A stretch of DNA of 45,893 nucleotides from Hominisplanchenecus faecis (GTDB taxonomy: Bacteria > Bacillota > Clostridia > Lachnospirales > Lachnospiraceae). A program made the position numbers and the translations under genes. Each line of letters opens with the position of its first letter. Position 1 is the stretch's first letter. The notes beneath the pieces were generated by a model. The model saw only the letters and a list, made by a program, of their open reading frames with translations. It was not told where the DNA came from and ran no database searches. The stretch is taken from the NCBI RefSeq assembly GCF_020687205.1, contig NZ_JAJEQE010000021.1:1-45893 (forward strand), given 5' to 3'. This document shows, piece by piece, positions 1 through 8,750 of the stretch.

Positions 1-77
1 ATTCTATACTAATAACCTGCAAAATTCAACAGTTGTTTATATACTTTTATAAGTTTTATTCAGCTGTTCTTTACCTC

Positions 78-1457
78 TTATTCTTTGAACAGCAGGAAAT
101 CTCCACATGCCCGCTCTGCTCCGTCGGATGGATGGTTCAGCACCGTTCCGCGGTAAGCAAGGGTTGCTGATCCGCCGCCGTCCATATTGTAGGCGTAGGT
201 ACAGCCGTAGCTTTTGAAAATATTCTGCATCTCGGTTCTGGTAAGTCCGAGGGAACCGCCGATCCCTCTTCCGTCTGCAACGAGTAGAATGTAATGGCCT
301 TTCTCTACCATACCGACGGCACTTCTTGGATCTTTATAGAACATCAGTGACCAGTCGTTTGCAGAATTTGCCATATTGTATGTAACTTTTTTGCCGTTTT
401 CGATCAGCGGCGGTCCGAAATTGTAGCTGTCTTTTACGCCCATTTCCACCAGATCTTCGGCGGAAAGATGTACTTCCGGCGTAAACATGGTTCCGTCCCA
501 GAGAACGGCACAGTTGGAATAGCTTGTACCGCCTGCACGGTTGTAGATCTTGCCTTTCTGGATCTTCACTGCATCAAAACAAGGTCTGCCGTCCGAATAG
601 GAAAAAGCACTGGCATTGATGCCGATGATTGATTTGGTGCGTTTTACCGCATGCGAAGTCGTCTCTCTTGTTCCGCCATACGTCCCATAGGAAAATGCTG
701 AAAACATCTGGTTTGGATTGTTGATCTTAATATCCGCAGTCCAGTAGCAGGTGCTGTACGCTCTGTGTTTGCGAAGGATGACTTTGAGCGTGGAAGTGCG
801 GTACTCGATCTTGGTTGCTGTCAGGCGGCTTCCTGTGTTCATACGCTCGCCTTTGTACACCGAGCCGGTCGTGCTGGTCGGGTAATACCAGCCGCCTTTC
901 TTTTTCCAGGAAGTACTCCGCTGTTTACCTTTTTTCGTAAAATAGTAGGTGGTATTCTTGATCTTCTGCCACTTGGTCAGACGCACACCGTTTTTATCCA
1001 GATAGTACTTATTGCCTTTGTACTTTAACCAGCCGGTTTTCTTTACGCCTTCTTTTGTATAATAATACCACTTTTTGTTGATCTTATACCAGCCGCCCTT
1101 GAATTTCTTGATCCACTTTCCGTTTTCACCGACAAAATATTTGCCGATCCACTTGTTTTTTTCCAGGGCTCCGTTGTCGCCGACGTGATAATTTCCAACC
1201 CATTTGTTGCGGATCAATCTGCCCAGCTGGTCAAAATAATAGTAATTTTTGCCGATCAGCTGCCATTTGCCGCGTACATTCTGCAGAGTAGATGGATCAC
1301 AGTAGTACGTCTGCCCTTTTTCCTGTATCCAGCCGACCTTTTTGCCGTGTACCGTGCCTGCTGCCTGTGCCGAAAGACTTGCCGGAAATGCCATGCATGC
1401 CGCAAGTGCTGCCACAAGCAGTCTTTTTTTCATTTTTCCCCTTTGTTTATTCCCCAT
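78..1457 (-). CDS. Secreted phosphodiester glycosidase (NAGPA-type) with wall-binding repeats
   Basis: A 459-residue protein. It opens with a signal peptide: basic residues, a hydrophobic stretch and an AQAAG-like cleavage site near residue 33. Residues ~40-200 are Trp/Tyr/Lys-rich repeats (GWYKINKKWYYY, KGNKYYLDKNG), the pattern of choline-binding-like cell-wall-binding repeats. The C-terminal half (~205-459) looks like the phosphodiester glycosidase domain of N-acetylglucosamine-1-phosphodiester alpha-N-acetylglucosaminidase (DUF2233/NAGPA), with the hallmark NMDGGGSAT near the end. It probably acts on a wall or exopolysaccharide phosphodiester; the substrate is unknown. The start at 1457 has AGGAGG six bases upstream. 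A second ATG at 1433 would give MKKRLL and is the alternative. It appears monocistronic. Confidence 0.82.
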   Translation of the reverse strand: MGNKQRGKMKKRLLVAALAACMAFPASLSAQAAGTVHGKKVGWIQEKGQTYYCDPSTLQNVRGKWQLIGKNYYYFDQLGRLIRNKWVGNYHVGDNGALEKNKWIGKYFVGENGKWIKKFKGGWYKINKKWYYYTKEGVKKTGWLKYKGNKYYLDKNGVRLTKWQKIKNTTYYFTKKGKQRSTSWKKKGGWYYPTSTTGSVYKGERMNTGSRLTATKIEYRTSTLKVILRKHRAYSTCYWTADIKINNPNQMFSAFSYGTYGGTRETTSHAVKRTKSIIGINASAFSYSDGRPCFDAVKIQKGKIYNRAGGTSYSNCAVLWDGTMFTPEVHLSAEDLVEMGVKDSYNFGPPLIENGKKVTYNMANSANDWSLMFYKDPRSAVGMVEKGHYILLVADGRGIGGSLGLTRTEMQNIFKSYGCTYAYNMDGGGSATLAYRGTVLNHPSDGAERACGDFLLFKE

Positions 1458-1547
1458 GTGGTTCCTCCTGATGCTTATATTACCTGTATTTATTTATGCT
1501 TTCTCCTGTTTCGCGAGTCTGAAATCCATGACGTTCTGACCCACATA

Positions 1548-1856
1548 TTATTTTATTCTAACAGAATCTGCCACTTTCTGCAAGTCTATGCTCTGACTGA
1601 CCGCCGTGACTGCCTCCCGGCTGTTATATCCAAAGATCGAACTGCCGCTCAAATGAAACTGCAAAAACAGTGCCAGCAGCAGCATTGCCGCCAGAAGGCG
1701 TGTAAAAAAAGAACTCCCGTTCTGTGAAAGTTCTTCTGTTTTTTCTGAAAAATCATTCACTTTTTCTGCCGTTTTCCGGTAAACCGGCATACGGCCGCTC
1801 TGCCGCCGCATCTTTTCGATCTGCCGTCTCTGCTCTTCACTTAAGCCTGTATGCAT
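1548..1856 (-). CDS. Small single-pass membrane protein of unknown function
   Basis: A 102-residue protein I do not recognise. The N-terminal ~45 residues are charged and helix-prone (SEEQRRQIEKMRRQ). One hydrophobic segment at about 53-68 (LLAAMLLLALFL) is followed by a short polar tail, so it is probably a single-pass anchor. The start lies immediately downstream of the hairpin that ends the his operon, and the 3' arm of that stem (AAGGCGGG) doubles as the only plausible ribosome binding site. Codon use and length fit a real gene, but no domain is visible. Confidence 0.5.
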   Translation of the reverse strand: MHTGLSEEQRRQIEKMRRQSGRMPVYRKTAEKVNDFSEKTEELSQNGSSFFTRLLAAMLLLALFLQFHLSGSSIFGYNSREAVTAVSQSIDLQKVADSVRIK

Positions 1857-1862
1857 AAAAAT

Positions 1863-1898
1863 CCCGCCTTTCTGCTATACGCTATGCAAAAAGGCGGG
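1863..1898 (-). terminator. Rho-independent terminator of the his operon
   Basis: A 9-bp stem, CCCGCCTTT (1863-1871) with AAAGGCGGG (1890-1898), with a 18-base loop. Read on the minus strand it is followed by ATTTTTAT. It lies 31 bases past the hisIE stop. T-rich flanks on both sides suggest it could act in both directions. The distal stem arm overlaps the likely RBS of the next minus-strand gene. Confidence 0.75.
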
Positions 1899-1928
1899 GT
1901 TTTATTCGGTTATATCAAAATCATACCC

Positions 1929-3215
1929 TTAGCGGTTTGCAAGCTCTCTGGTGATATCATCCCAAGTCACACCGCGTTCAGACATCAGTACCATCACATG
2001 GTACAGAAAATCGGAAATCTCGTACTTGATCTCCTCCGGATTCGGGTTTTTCGCTGCAATGATGATCTCCGTCGCTTCTTCTCCGACTTTTTTGAGGATC
2101 TTGTCAATGCCCTGTTCAAGCAGGTAGTTGGTGTAAGATCCTTCTTTCGGATGCTGTTTGCGATCCTCGATCAGCTTATAGAGATGGTCGAAAACGATCG
2201 CCGGATTGGTCTCATGGTAATCTTTCTTTAAGATCTCACGGTAGAAACAGCTGCGGTTCCCGGTATGGCATGCGGCACCGATCTGCTGCACCTTTGCCAG
2301 GATGGTATCGTTGTCGCAGTCGATGGAAAGCTGTTTGACATACTGGACATGTCCGGAGGTCGCACCTTTCTGCCACAGTTCGTTGCGGCTCCTGCTCCAG
2401 TAGGTCATCTTTCCGGACTCCACAGTCTTTTCAAAAGCTTCACGGTTCATATAAGCGACCATCAGCACTTCCAGATTTTTGTAGTCCTGCACAACAACCG
2501 GGATCATGCCGTCGGAGTTCAGTTTCAGCTCATTCCAGCTCATCTTGCTCTCGAACGTATTGATCTCAACGCCATGCTTTTTCGCTTCCAGCTTGGCTGC
2601 CATCAGATCTTCATTCAGATCAGAGAATGTATCTCCGCAGACACCGCAGATATTGTCGAGCATCAGAAGCTTCAGCAGGCCGTGACGGTCTGCACGTGTG
2701 GAAACCGGAAGTACCGGCACTTCTACAAGGCGGGCAGTTGTACGCACATCCACTTCATCGCAGAGCAGGATCACACGGGAGGTATATTCATTTACCCTCG
2801 CCTTGTTTGCCTGCAGCTGTGCAAAACTGTCTGTACAGATCGCGATTTTTTCTTTTCCGAAACGTTTGGATACTTCTTCTGTCAGGTCGATATTAGCTGC
2901 TTTGGCATAATTTAAGAAAACCTGCTGGCATCCTGCGTAGAGAAGCTTTTTCACATCTTCCAGATTTTTAATATGGCCGCCACCACTCATCGGGATATCG
3001 ATCACCCGGCTGATCTGGCGGATCAGATTGAGAGACTGCTCGTGATCTGCATCGTCATCCGACAGATCAAAGATCAGAAGCTCATCTGCCCCGTTGTTGC
3101 TGTAATGCTGGGCAATACTCATCACATCGCCATCTTCAAGCAGTTCTTTTCCGTCAAATCCGGTCACTGCTTTCCCGTTTTTCAGATACATATGTACCAC
3201 AATTTTCTTCTGCAT
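1929..3215 (-). CDS. hisIE: HisIE with an N-terminal degenerate HisA/HisF-like barrel
   Basis: A 428-residue fusion. Residues ~224-325 are phosphoribosyl-AMP cyclohydrolase (HisI), with metal-binding D299-C-D-N-D303 and C316/C323. Residues ~340-428 are phosphoribosyl-ATP pyrophosphohydrolase (His[12 protein letters not shown]). Together they perform steps 2 and 3 of histidine synthesis. Residues 1-220 resemble a full HisF/HisA TIM barrel: phosphate-binding SGGGHI at 77-82, and [13 protein letters not shown] matching the family's GADKVSINTAA region. The first catalytic Asp (HisF CLDVKDG) is replaced here by Tyr10 in [10 protein letters not shown], while Asp129 may match the second. The barrel is probably not an active cyclase. 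Normal HisIE is ~200-220 residues. The start codon shares one base with the hisB stop (TAATG), with RBS AAGGAAG. Confidence 0.88.
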   Translation of the reverse strand: MQKKIVVHMYLKNGKAVTGFDGKELLEDGDVMSIAQHYSNNGADELLIFDLSDDDADHEQSLNLIRQISRVIDIPMSGGGHIKNLEDVKKLLYAGCQQVFLNYAKAANIDLTEEVSKRFGKEKIAICTDSFAQLQANKARVNEYTSRVILLCDEVDVRTTARLVEVPVLPVSTRADRHGLLKLLMLDNICGVCGDTFSDLNEDLMAAKLEAKKHGVEINTFESKMSWNELKLNSDGMIPVVVQDYKNLEVLMVAYMNREAFEKTVESGKMTYWSRSRNELWQKGATSGHVQYVKQLSIDCDNDTILAKVQQIGAACHTGNRSCFYREILKKDYHETNPAIVFDHLYKLIEDRKQHPKEGSYTNYLLEQGIDKILKKVGEEATEIIIAAKNPNPEEIKYEISDFLYHVMVLMSERGVTWDDITRELANR

Positions 3216-3802
3216 TATAAACTTCCTTTCGTCGAAAGCACATCTGTAATGCGGCTATCCATTCCAACCGCCATGTCCAGTGCTTTCGCAAATGCTTTGA
3301 ACATTGCTTCCATCATATGATGATTATTTCCGGGTGTCAAGACTTTTATATGCAGATTCATTGCTGCCGCATAGGAAACAGCATAGAAAAATTCACGTAC
3401 CATTTCGGTGTCCATATCCCCGCATTTCGGTACGGTAAATACATCATCAAAGGATAAATACGGTCTTCCGCACAGATCGACGGCACACACGACCAGGCAC
3501 TCATCCATCGGAAGAATGAAATGTCCGTAGCGTTTTATGCCTTTTTTGTCACCGACTGCCTCGCGGATCGCATTGCCGAGCACGATCCCGGTATCTTCGA
3601 TCGTGTGGTGGGAGTCCACATAGAGATCTCCTTTTACGGAAAGTTTCATATCAAACAGCCCATGTCTGGTAAATCCGTCCAGCATATGATCAAAAAATCC
3701 GATGCCGGTACTGATCTTGGATTTTCCGCTTCCGTCAAGGGAAAGCGTCATTGCGATATCCGTTTCTTTTGTTGTCCGGGTGATGGTGGCTGTCCTACTC
3801 AT
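3215..3802 (-). CDS. hisB: Imidazoleglycerol-phosphate dehydratase
   Basis: A 195-residue monofunctional HisB, the usual length. Its two half-motifs are clear: [16 protein letters not shown] and HHTIEDTGI in the first half, [13 protein letters not shown] in the second. These His/Glu residues hold the Mn ions that dehydrate imidazoleglycerol phosphate. I chose the ATG at 3802 because it gives the family N-terminus (MSRTATITR) and has GAGGA eight bases upstream; a longer in-frame start would lie deep inside hisD. It overlaps the hisD end by 8 bases and runs into hisIE through TAATG, so translation is probably coupled. Confidence 0.95.
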   Translation of the reverse strand: MSRTATITRTTKETDIAMTLSLDGSGKSKISTGIGFFDHMLDGFTRHGLFDMKLSVKGDLYVDSHHTIEDTGIVLGNAIREAVGDKKGIKRYGHFILPMDECLVVCAVDLCGRPYLSFDDVFTVPKCGDMDTEMVREFFYAVSYAAAMNLHIKVLTPGNNHHMMEAMFKAFAKALDMAVGMDSRITDVLSTKGSL

Positions 3803-5102
3803 TGGCATCTTCCTCTTCAAAACGGACACGGATCGAATTTGCATGTGCCGTCAGTTTTTCTGCCTCGGCAAACTGGATGATATCTTTGTGGATATCTTTG
3901 AGTGCCTCTCTTGAATAATAGATGATGCTGGAACGTTTGATAAAGTCATCTACGCCAAGCGGGGAGAAGAATTTTGCAGTTCCGTTGGTCGGCAGTACGT
4001 GGTTTGGTCCGGCAAAATAATCGCCCAGCGGTTCGCTGCTGTATTCTCCGATAAAGATGGCTCCGGCGTTGCGGATCTTCATCATTACTTCAAACGGGTT
4101 GGCCGTCACGATCTCCAGATGCTCAGATGCGATCTCGTTTGCAGTCTCAATCGCCTCGTCCATCGTCTCTGCAATCAGTGCGTAGCCATAATTGTCCAGT
4201 GATTTGCGGATGATCTCGCTTCTTGAGAGAGTTTTTAAATAGCCTTCGATCTCTTTGGAAACTTTATCTGCAAAGTCACGGCTTGTCGTTACCAGGATCG
4301 CAGAAGCCATCTCGTCGTGTTCTGCCTGAGAGAGCAGATCGGCTGCCACATAATGCGGATTGGCTGTCTCATCTGCCAGTACCAGGATCTCGCTCGGTCC
4401 GGCGATGGAATCAATGCTGACATGTCCGTAAACAGCTTTTTTGGCAAGTGCCACATAGATGTTTCCAGGACCTACGATCTTGTCTACTTTTGGTATACTC
4501 TCGGTTCCGAATGCCAGAGCTGCAATCGCCTGGGCACCACCCACTTTGTAGATCTCATCGGCTCCTGCCTCCATAGCGGCAACAAGTGTGGACGGATACA
4601 CTTTTCCGTCCTTTCCGCAAGGGGTCGTCATGATGATCTTCTCCACACCTGCCACTTTTGCCGGTACAACATTCATCAGAACAGAAGAAGGATAAACTGC
4701 TTTTCCACCCGGAACATAGACACCGACTTTTGCAAGCGGCATGACTTTCTGTCCAAGCATGGTTCCGTCCGGTTTGCTGTCAAACCAGCTGTATTTTTTC
4801 TGTTTTTCGTGATATTCACGAATGTTGACCAGTGCTTTTCGGATAACATCCAGAAGAGACGGATCAACCTGTTCGTAAGCTTCGTCAATCTCTTCTTTTG
4901 TCACTTTGATGTTTCCGGCGTTGATATCGGCACCGTCAAATCTTTTCGTATATTCAAACACTGCCGCATCTTTGTTGTTTCGTACATTCTCAACGATCTC
5001 TGCCACAGCATCCTCGAATTCTCCATAGCTGCTCGGGCTGCGTTTCAGCAGATTCTCAAGCACGTTTTTTCTGGTTTCCTCTGTAAGTGCTATTGTACGC
5101 AT
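3795..5102 (-). CDS. hisD: Histidinol dehydrogenase
   Basis: A 435-residue enzyme for the last two oxidations from L-histidinol to histidine, NAD-dependent with zinc. The diagnostic motif LLSQAEHDEMASA carries zinc-ligand Gln/His. SEHLEIVTANP and GPNHVLPT carry the catalytic Glu/His pair and another ligand region. Length matches the family. The start is preceded by AGGAGG nine bases upstream and lies 4 bases after the hisG stop. Part of the single his transcription unit. Confidence 0.96.
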   Translation of the reverse strand: MRTIALTEETRKNVLENLLKRSPSSYGEFEDAVAEIVENVRNNKDAAVFEYTKRFDGADINAGNIKVTKEEIDEAYEQVDPSLLDVIRKALVNIREYHEKQKKYSWFDSKPDGTMLGQKVMPLAKVGVYVPGGKAVYPSSVLMNVVPAKVAGVEKIIMTTPCGKDGKVYPSTLVAAMEAGADEIYKVGGAQAIAALAFGTESIPKVDKIVGPGNIYVALAKKAVYGHVSIDSIAGPSEILVLADETANPHYVAADLLSQAEHDEMASAILVTTSRDFADKVSKEIEGYLKTLSRSEIIRKSLDNYGYALIAETMDEAIETANEIASEHLEIVTANPFEVMMKIRNAGAIFIGEYSSEPLGDYFAGPNHVLPTNGTAKFFSPLGVDDFIKRSSIIYYSREALKDIHKDIIQFAEAEKLTAHANSIRVRFEEEDANE

Positions 5103-5106
5103 TCTT

Positions 5107-5754
5107 TTATGCCTCCTGTTTGATCACAGATTTCAGATCTGTCAAAATCTTTGTAATTCTTTCATTTTCCATACGCATGCTCACCTGGTTGACTACCACT
5201 CTGGCAGATAACGGGCATATTTCTTCGAGTACGACCAGACCGTTTTCGCGAAGTGTGGAACCGGTCTCCACAATATCGACGATCACATCGGAAAGTCCGA
5301 CGATCGGTGCCAGCTCGATAGAACCGTTCAGTTTGACGATTTCTACTGTCTGGTGTTTTTTATTATAAAAATAGTCTTTTGCAATATGCGGATACTTGGT
5401 TGCCACGCGGATCTGCTCATGATGTTTCAGAAGTTCTGCCGCAGACTGTGGTCCGCAGACGCACATCCGGCATTTTCCGAATCCAAGATCCAAAACTTCA
5501 TACAGTTTCCGCTGTTCTTCCAGGATGGTATCTTCGCCTACGATACCGATATCAGCCGCACCGTATTCGACATAAGTCGGCACATCCGGTCCTTTTGCAA
5601 GAAAGAAACGCAGTTTCAGCTCTTCATTGACAAAGATCAGTTTTCTGGAATCTTTGTCCTTCATCTCCTCGCAGGTGATCCCAATTTTCTCAAACAGCTC
5701 CAGTGTTTTCTTTGCGAGCCGTCCTTTTCCCAGTGCAAATGTCAGATATCTCAT
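5107..5754 (-). CDS. hisG: ATP phosphoribosyltransferase, short form
   Basis: A 215-residue catalytic subunit for the first, committed step (ATP plus PRPP). It starts MRYLTFALGKGRLAKK and has the PRPP-loop region DVIVDIVETGSTLRENGL. It lacks the C-terminal regulatory domain of long-form HisG, which is why the family needs HisZ, encoded directly upstream. The start codon overlaps the hisZ stop by four bases (ATGA), suggesting coupled translation and matched subunit amounts. Confidence 0.95.
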   Translation of the reverse strand: MRYLTFALGKGRLAKKTLELFEKIGITCEEMKDKDSRKLIFVNEELKLRFFLAKGPDVPTYVEYGAADIGIVGEDTILEEQRKLYEVLDLGFGKCRMCVCGPQSAAELLKHHEQIRVATKYPHIAKDYFYNKKHQTVEIVKLNGSIELAPIVGLSDVIVDIVETGSTLRENGLVVLEEICPLSARVVVNQVSMRMENERITKILTDLKSVIKQEA

Positions 5755-6980
5755 TCTTTTTCCTCCTGCGGTTTCACTGTCTGTACGTTTCCGTCCGCTG
5801 CAAAATAAACAACCTTTTCCAGTGCATTGCGTTTCGCATAGGCGCTGTAGAAAGAAAGCGGATAACCTTCTATTCTTCTCATCAGAGCTGCCTTTCCTCC
5901 GTCCCTGCGGATCTGAATGGATGCTTCGATCGCCTGATCACGGACGAAACTGTCATAGAGAACCAGCGTCGGTCCTTCTTCGACCGGAACCGCAATCTTC
6001 TGTCTGGAAAGTGCATTTAAAAGCTCATCTGCCTGCACGACAAATCCGATCGATGCTGCCGGCTTTCCAAAGTATCCCATCAGCTGATCATAGCGACCTC
6101 CTTTTACAACGGCATCTCCCGTTCCGAACGTGTAGGCACGAAACAGTACGCCGGTATAATAACCGTAGCTTCCAAGCATACCAAGGTCAAAGGAAATATA
6201 TTTCTCATATCCATATTTGCGGATGATCTCATACAGTTTACGCAGGCGGGCGATCGCCGCCAGAGCCTGTGTATTATCCGTCATACTCTCTGCCTGATCG
6301 AGCACTTCGATGTTTCCGAACATCTGCGGAAGGCGTTTGAACAGGTTCGTCAGCTTTTCATTCATGTTCCGCTCTTCGAGCAGTGTCTCGACACCGAAAT
6401 TGTTTTTGTTGGTGATCAGTCTGCGAAGTTCCTGCTCGGTAGCTTTGTCAACACCGGCCTCTGCAAGCAGGCTCTGGAAGAACTCTACATGTCCGATGCT
6501 CACCTGAAATTCGGTAAGTCCGGCTGCCAGCAGCATCTCTACGATCATTGCCGTGATCTCGGCATCGGCTTCCACGCTGCCGTCCCCGATCAGCTCCGCA
6601 CCGAGCTGTGTCATTTCTTTTAAATGTCCCTGAAGGCTTGAGTTGTTTACAAACGTATTTCCCATGTAAGAAAGTCGGACACCCAGTTCCTCATTGGAAA
6701 AATATTTTGCATAGGCTCTGGCGATCGCCGGTGTCATATCTGGGCGAAGTACAAGGGTGTTTCCCTCGCGGTCAAAAAATTTATACAGATCTTTGGACGG
6801 AGTCGTTCCGATCTCTCTGCTGAATACATCAAAATATTCAAAGGTCGGTGTCTCAATATCACAGTAACCGTAACCCTCTACGACTCTGTGCAGTTTCTGT
6901 AAAAGTGCTTTCTTTCTGGCGTACTCTCCGCTGTAAATATCACGCACGCCCTCCGGTGTGTGCAGCAGTCTCTGTTCCAT
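5751..6980 (-). CDS. hisZ: ATP phosphoribosyltransferase regulatory subunit
   Basis: A histidyl-tRNA-synthetase-like paralogue of ~409 residues without a tRNA-binding domain. Class II core motifs are visible: TPEGVRDIYSGEYARK, then TFEYFDVFSRE, LRPDMTPAIARAY and, late, GGRYDQLMGYFG. It forms the hetero-octamer with HisG and gives histidine feedback. The ATG at 6980 has GGAGG five bases upstream; the in-frame ATG at 6992 has its purine run almost touching the codon and is less likely. First gene of the his operon, ~165 bases below the promoter. Confidence 0.92.
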   Translation of the reverse strand: MEQRLLHTPEGVRDIYSGEYARKKALLQKLHRVVEGYGYCDIETPTFEYFDVFSREIGTTPSKDLYKFFDREGNTLVLRPDMTPAIARAYAKYFSNEELGVRLSYMGNTFVNNSSLQGHLKEMTQLGAELIGDGSVEADAEITAMIVEMLLAAGLTEFQVSIGHVEFFQSLLAEAGVDKATEQELRRLITNKNNFGVETLLEERNMNEKLTNLFKRLPQMFGNIEVLDQAESMTDNTQALAAIARLRKLYEIIRKYGYEKYISFDLGMLGSYGYYTGVLFRAYTFGTGDAVVKGGRYDQLMGYFGKPAASIGFVVQADELLNALSRQKIAVPVEEGPTLVLYDSFVRDQAIEASIQIRRDGGKAALMRRIEGYPLSFYSAYAKRNALEKVVYFAADGNVQTVKPQEEKE

Positions 6981-7150
6981 AGGTTCCTCCATTCTCCTCT
7001 GCCCTTGCTCTTTGTGAGAATATGCAATAATCCCGTCATGTAAATATCGGCATTACCGTATAAAATCATGCATTAGATCCTTCAAATTCTCCATCTGTTT
7101 CACTTTATTGTATTAACGTGTTACCTAATTATCATGCAAAATCAGATGTT

Positions 7151-7179
7151 ATTATATGCTCAATTCTGATTTCTGTCAA
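7151..7179 (-). promoter_or_regulatory. Consensus sigma-A promoter of the his operon
   Basis: On the minus strand TTGACA (7174-7179), a 17-base spacer and TATAAT (7151-7156): all twelve positions match consensus. The -35 overlaps the last codons of recU. The predicted leader to hisZ is ~165 bases. I saw neither a T-box signature nor a His-rich leader peptide, so how the operon senses histidine is not evident from the leader. Confidence 0.88.
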
Positions 7180-7709
7180 TCCCTGGCATCCAAATCTTTT
7201 TGAATCGCTTCCAGATACGGTACAAATACGCCGTGTCCGGCTTCAATCTGATAGGAAAGATCTACTTCTTCAAAACGGAAACTTTTGCGTCCTCCATTCT
7301 GTGCCCGTTCCCAGAAGCGTATCATATCCCTGAACGGAAGATATAAGATCAGATTTCTTCCGGTATAATAGATCAGCAGAAAGGCGATCCCGCCCTGTTT
7401 TTCAAAATCCTGCATAAAAGCGACCTGATGCGGATGGATATTCTGGAGAGCAAAGGTATCTGACGCACATTCTTTTGCATCAAAGCAGACCGGGATCCCC
7501 TGCACTGCCCCGATATAATCGACCGTACTTTTCTGATCAAAATACGCCAGCGTGATATGACGCTTTTCTTTGTCGATCTTGATCGGCGTGATCGGAGTCG
7601 GGATCTTCTGGATCAGTGCCAGCCCTTTCTCGCGATACTGTTCGTTCGTGCGGTTGATCAGTTCCTCAAGTGCGGACCCTCTTAAACCTCTGGAATTCCA
7701 TGTTCCCAT
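7176..7709 (-). CDS. recU: Holliday junction resolvase RecU
   Basis: A 177-residue RecU-family nuclease that cleaves four-way junctions in recombination and segregation. The N-terminus MGTWNSRGLRGSALEE and the catalytic core STVDYIGAVQG with FDAKEC (Asp64, Asp77, Lys79) are present; Bacillus has FEAKET, so Asp replaces Glu at one metal ligand. It lacks the ~30-residue N-terminal extension of B. subtilis RecU. In Bacillus recU pairs with ponA; here it instead overlaps the 3' end of a pseudouridine synthase gene by 28 bases. Confidence 0.9.
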   Translation of the reverse strand: MGTWNSRGLRGSALEELINRTNEQYREKGLALIQKIPTPITPIKIDKEKRHITLAYFDQKSTVDYIGAVQGIPVCFDAKECASDTFALQNIHPHQVAFMQDFEKQGGIAFLLIYYTGRNLILYLPFRDMIRFWERAQNGGRKSFRFEEVDLSYQIEAGHGVFVPYLEAIQKDLDARD

Positions 7710-8680
7710 GTTCCAAGTCCTCTTTTCTGTGCAATACTCACAAACTGCTTCGGTGCCGGAGCGTAGATGCTTTTACCGGAAAGTCCTTCAAAATCACCGG
7801 AAAGCTCTGGAAATACCAGATGCCAGGCATGCAGAAGCTGCATGTGAAGTCCGTACCCGGAAGTCAGTTTTTTATTCAACACTGCGTCTCCGTATTTCGG
7901 ATCACCGAAGATCGGATGTCCCATATAGGACAAATGGGCACGGATCTGATGCGTGCGTCCTGTCAGAAGCTCGATCTCCAGAAGCGTCTCCTGCCCATTG
8001 TCTGCAAGCGGACGATATTTTGTGTGGATTGGTCTAGCATCCTTTGTCTCGTTTTTGAAAATTCTGACCTGGTTGGTCTTTTCGTTTTTCAGAAGCCATC
8101 CTCTGACATCCTGTTCTTCTTTGATCACGCCTTTTACAATACAAAGGTAATATTTGTGCAGGGTACGTTCTTTGAAAAGCCCGGAGAGTATCTGCAAACC
8201 CTGCAGCGTCTTGCCCGCTGCCACGATTCCGCTCGTATTGCGGTCCAGACGGTTGCACAGGGACGGCCGGAATGTTTTTAACATTTCTTCGGTCACTTCG
8301 CCGGTATCCAGAAGATGGGAAATCAGATGCTCCACCATGGAAATATCGCCTTTTTCCGCCTTCTGCGAGAGCATCCCTGCCGGCTTGTTGATCAGCATGA
8401 CCTGCTCATCTTCATAGAGAATATCCAGCTTTGCCCCGGTATGTACGGCTCTTTTTTTCTTTTCCCGGAATCCTTCGATCGTCTCTTCGGAGAGAAACAG
8501 TTTCACTGTATCTCCCTCTTCCAGTTTTTCATTTCCTGCTGCTTTTTTACCGTTCAGCGTGATGTTTTTCTTTCGCATCATCTTATAGAAAAAGCTTTTC
8601 GGTGCCAGTTCCATATATTTTGCGAGAAATTTATCAAAACGCTGCCCTGCCTCGTACTTTGAGATCACAAGTTCTCTCAT
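7682..8680 (-). CDS. RluA-family 23S rRNA pseudouridine synthase
   Basis: 332 residues: an S4-like RNA-binding domain at ~1-70 (RFDKFLAKYMELAPKSFFYK), then the RluA/RluC/RluD catalytic domain. The catalytic aspartate is D146 in RLDRNTSG (144-151). GRTHQIRAHLSYMGHPIFGD is the second family signature. Likely isomerises uridines in 23S rRNA; the exact position cannot be assigned. Start has AAAGGA six bases upstream. Confidence 0.9.
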   Translation of the reverse strand: MRELVISKYEAGQRFDKFLAKYMELAPKSFFYKMMRKKNITLNGKKAAGNEKLEEGDTVKLFLSEETIEGFREKKKRAVHTGAKLDILYEDEQVMLINKPAGMLSQKAEKGDISMVEHLISHLLDTGEVTEEMLKTFRPSLCNRLDRNTSGIVAAGKTLQGLQILSGLFKERTLHKYYLCIVKGVIKEEQDVRGWLLKNEKTNQVRIFKNETKDARPIHTKYRPLADNGQETLLEIELLTGRTHQIRAHLSYMGHPIFGDPKYGDAVLNKKLTSGYGLHMQLLHAWHLVFPELSGDFEGLSGKSIYAPAPKQFVSIAQKRGLGTWEHGIPEV

Positions 8681-8750
8681 TGCTTTTCCTTTCCCGGTAT
8701 TTTACTGTTGTCAGGCGGATATTCGCAATCCTCTTTGCTGCCTGATTTTG

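Noticed and set aside
765-1028. Plus-strand frame within the first gene
   Set aside because: It is antisense to the well-marked secreted glycosidase frame and has no RBS or domain.
4317-5123. 268-codon plus-strand frame antisense to hisD
   Set aside because: hisD has complete catalytic motifs on the other strand; the antisense translation is Cys/His-rich without a fold.
6981-7150. T-box or His leader-peptide attenuator before hisZ
   Set aside because: No T-box signature (GGGTGGNACCGCG-like) and no run of His codons was seen.
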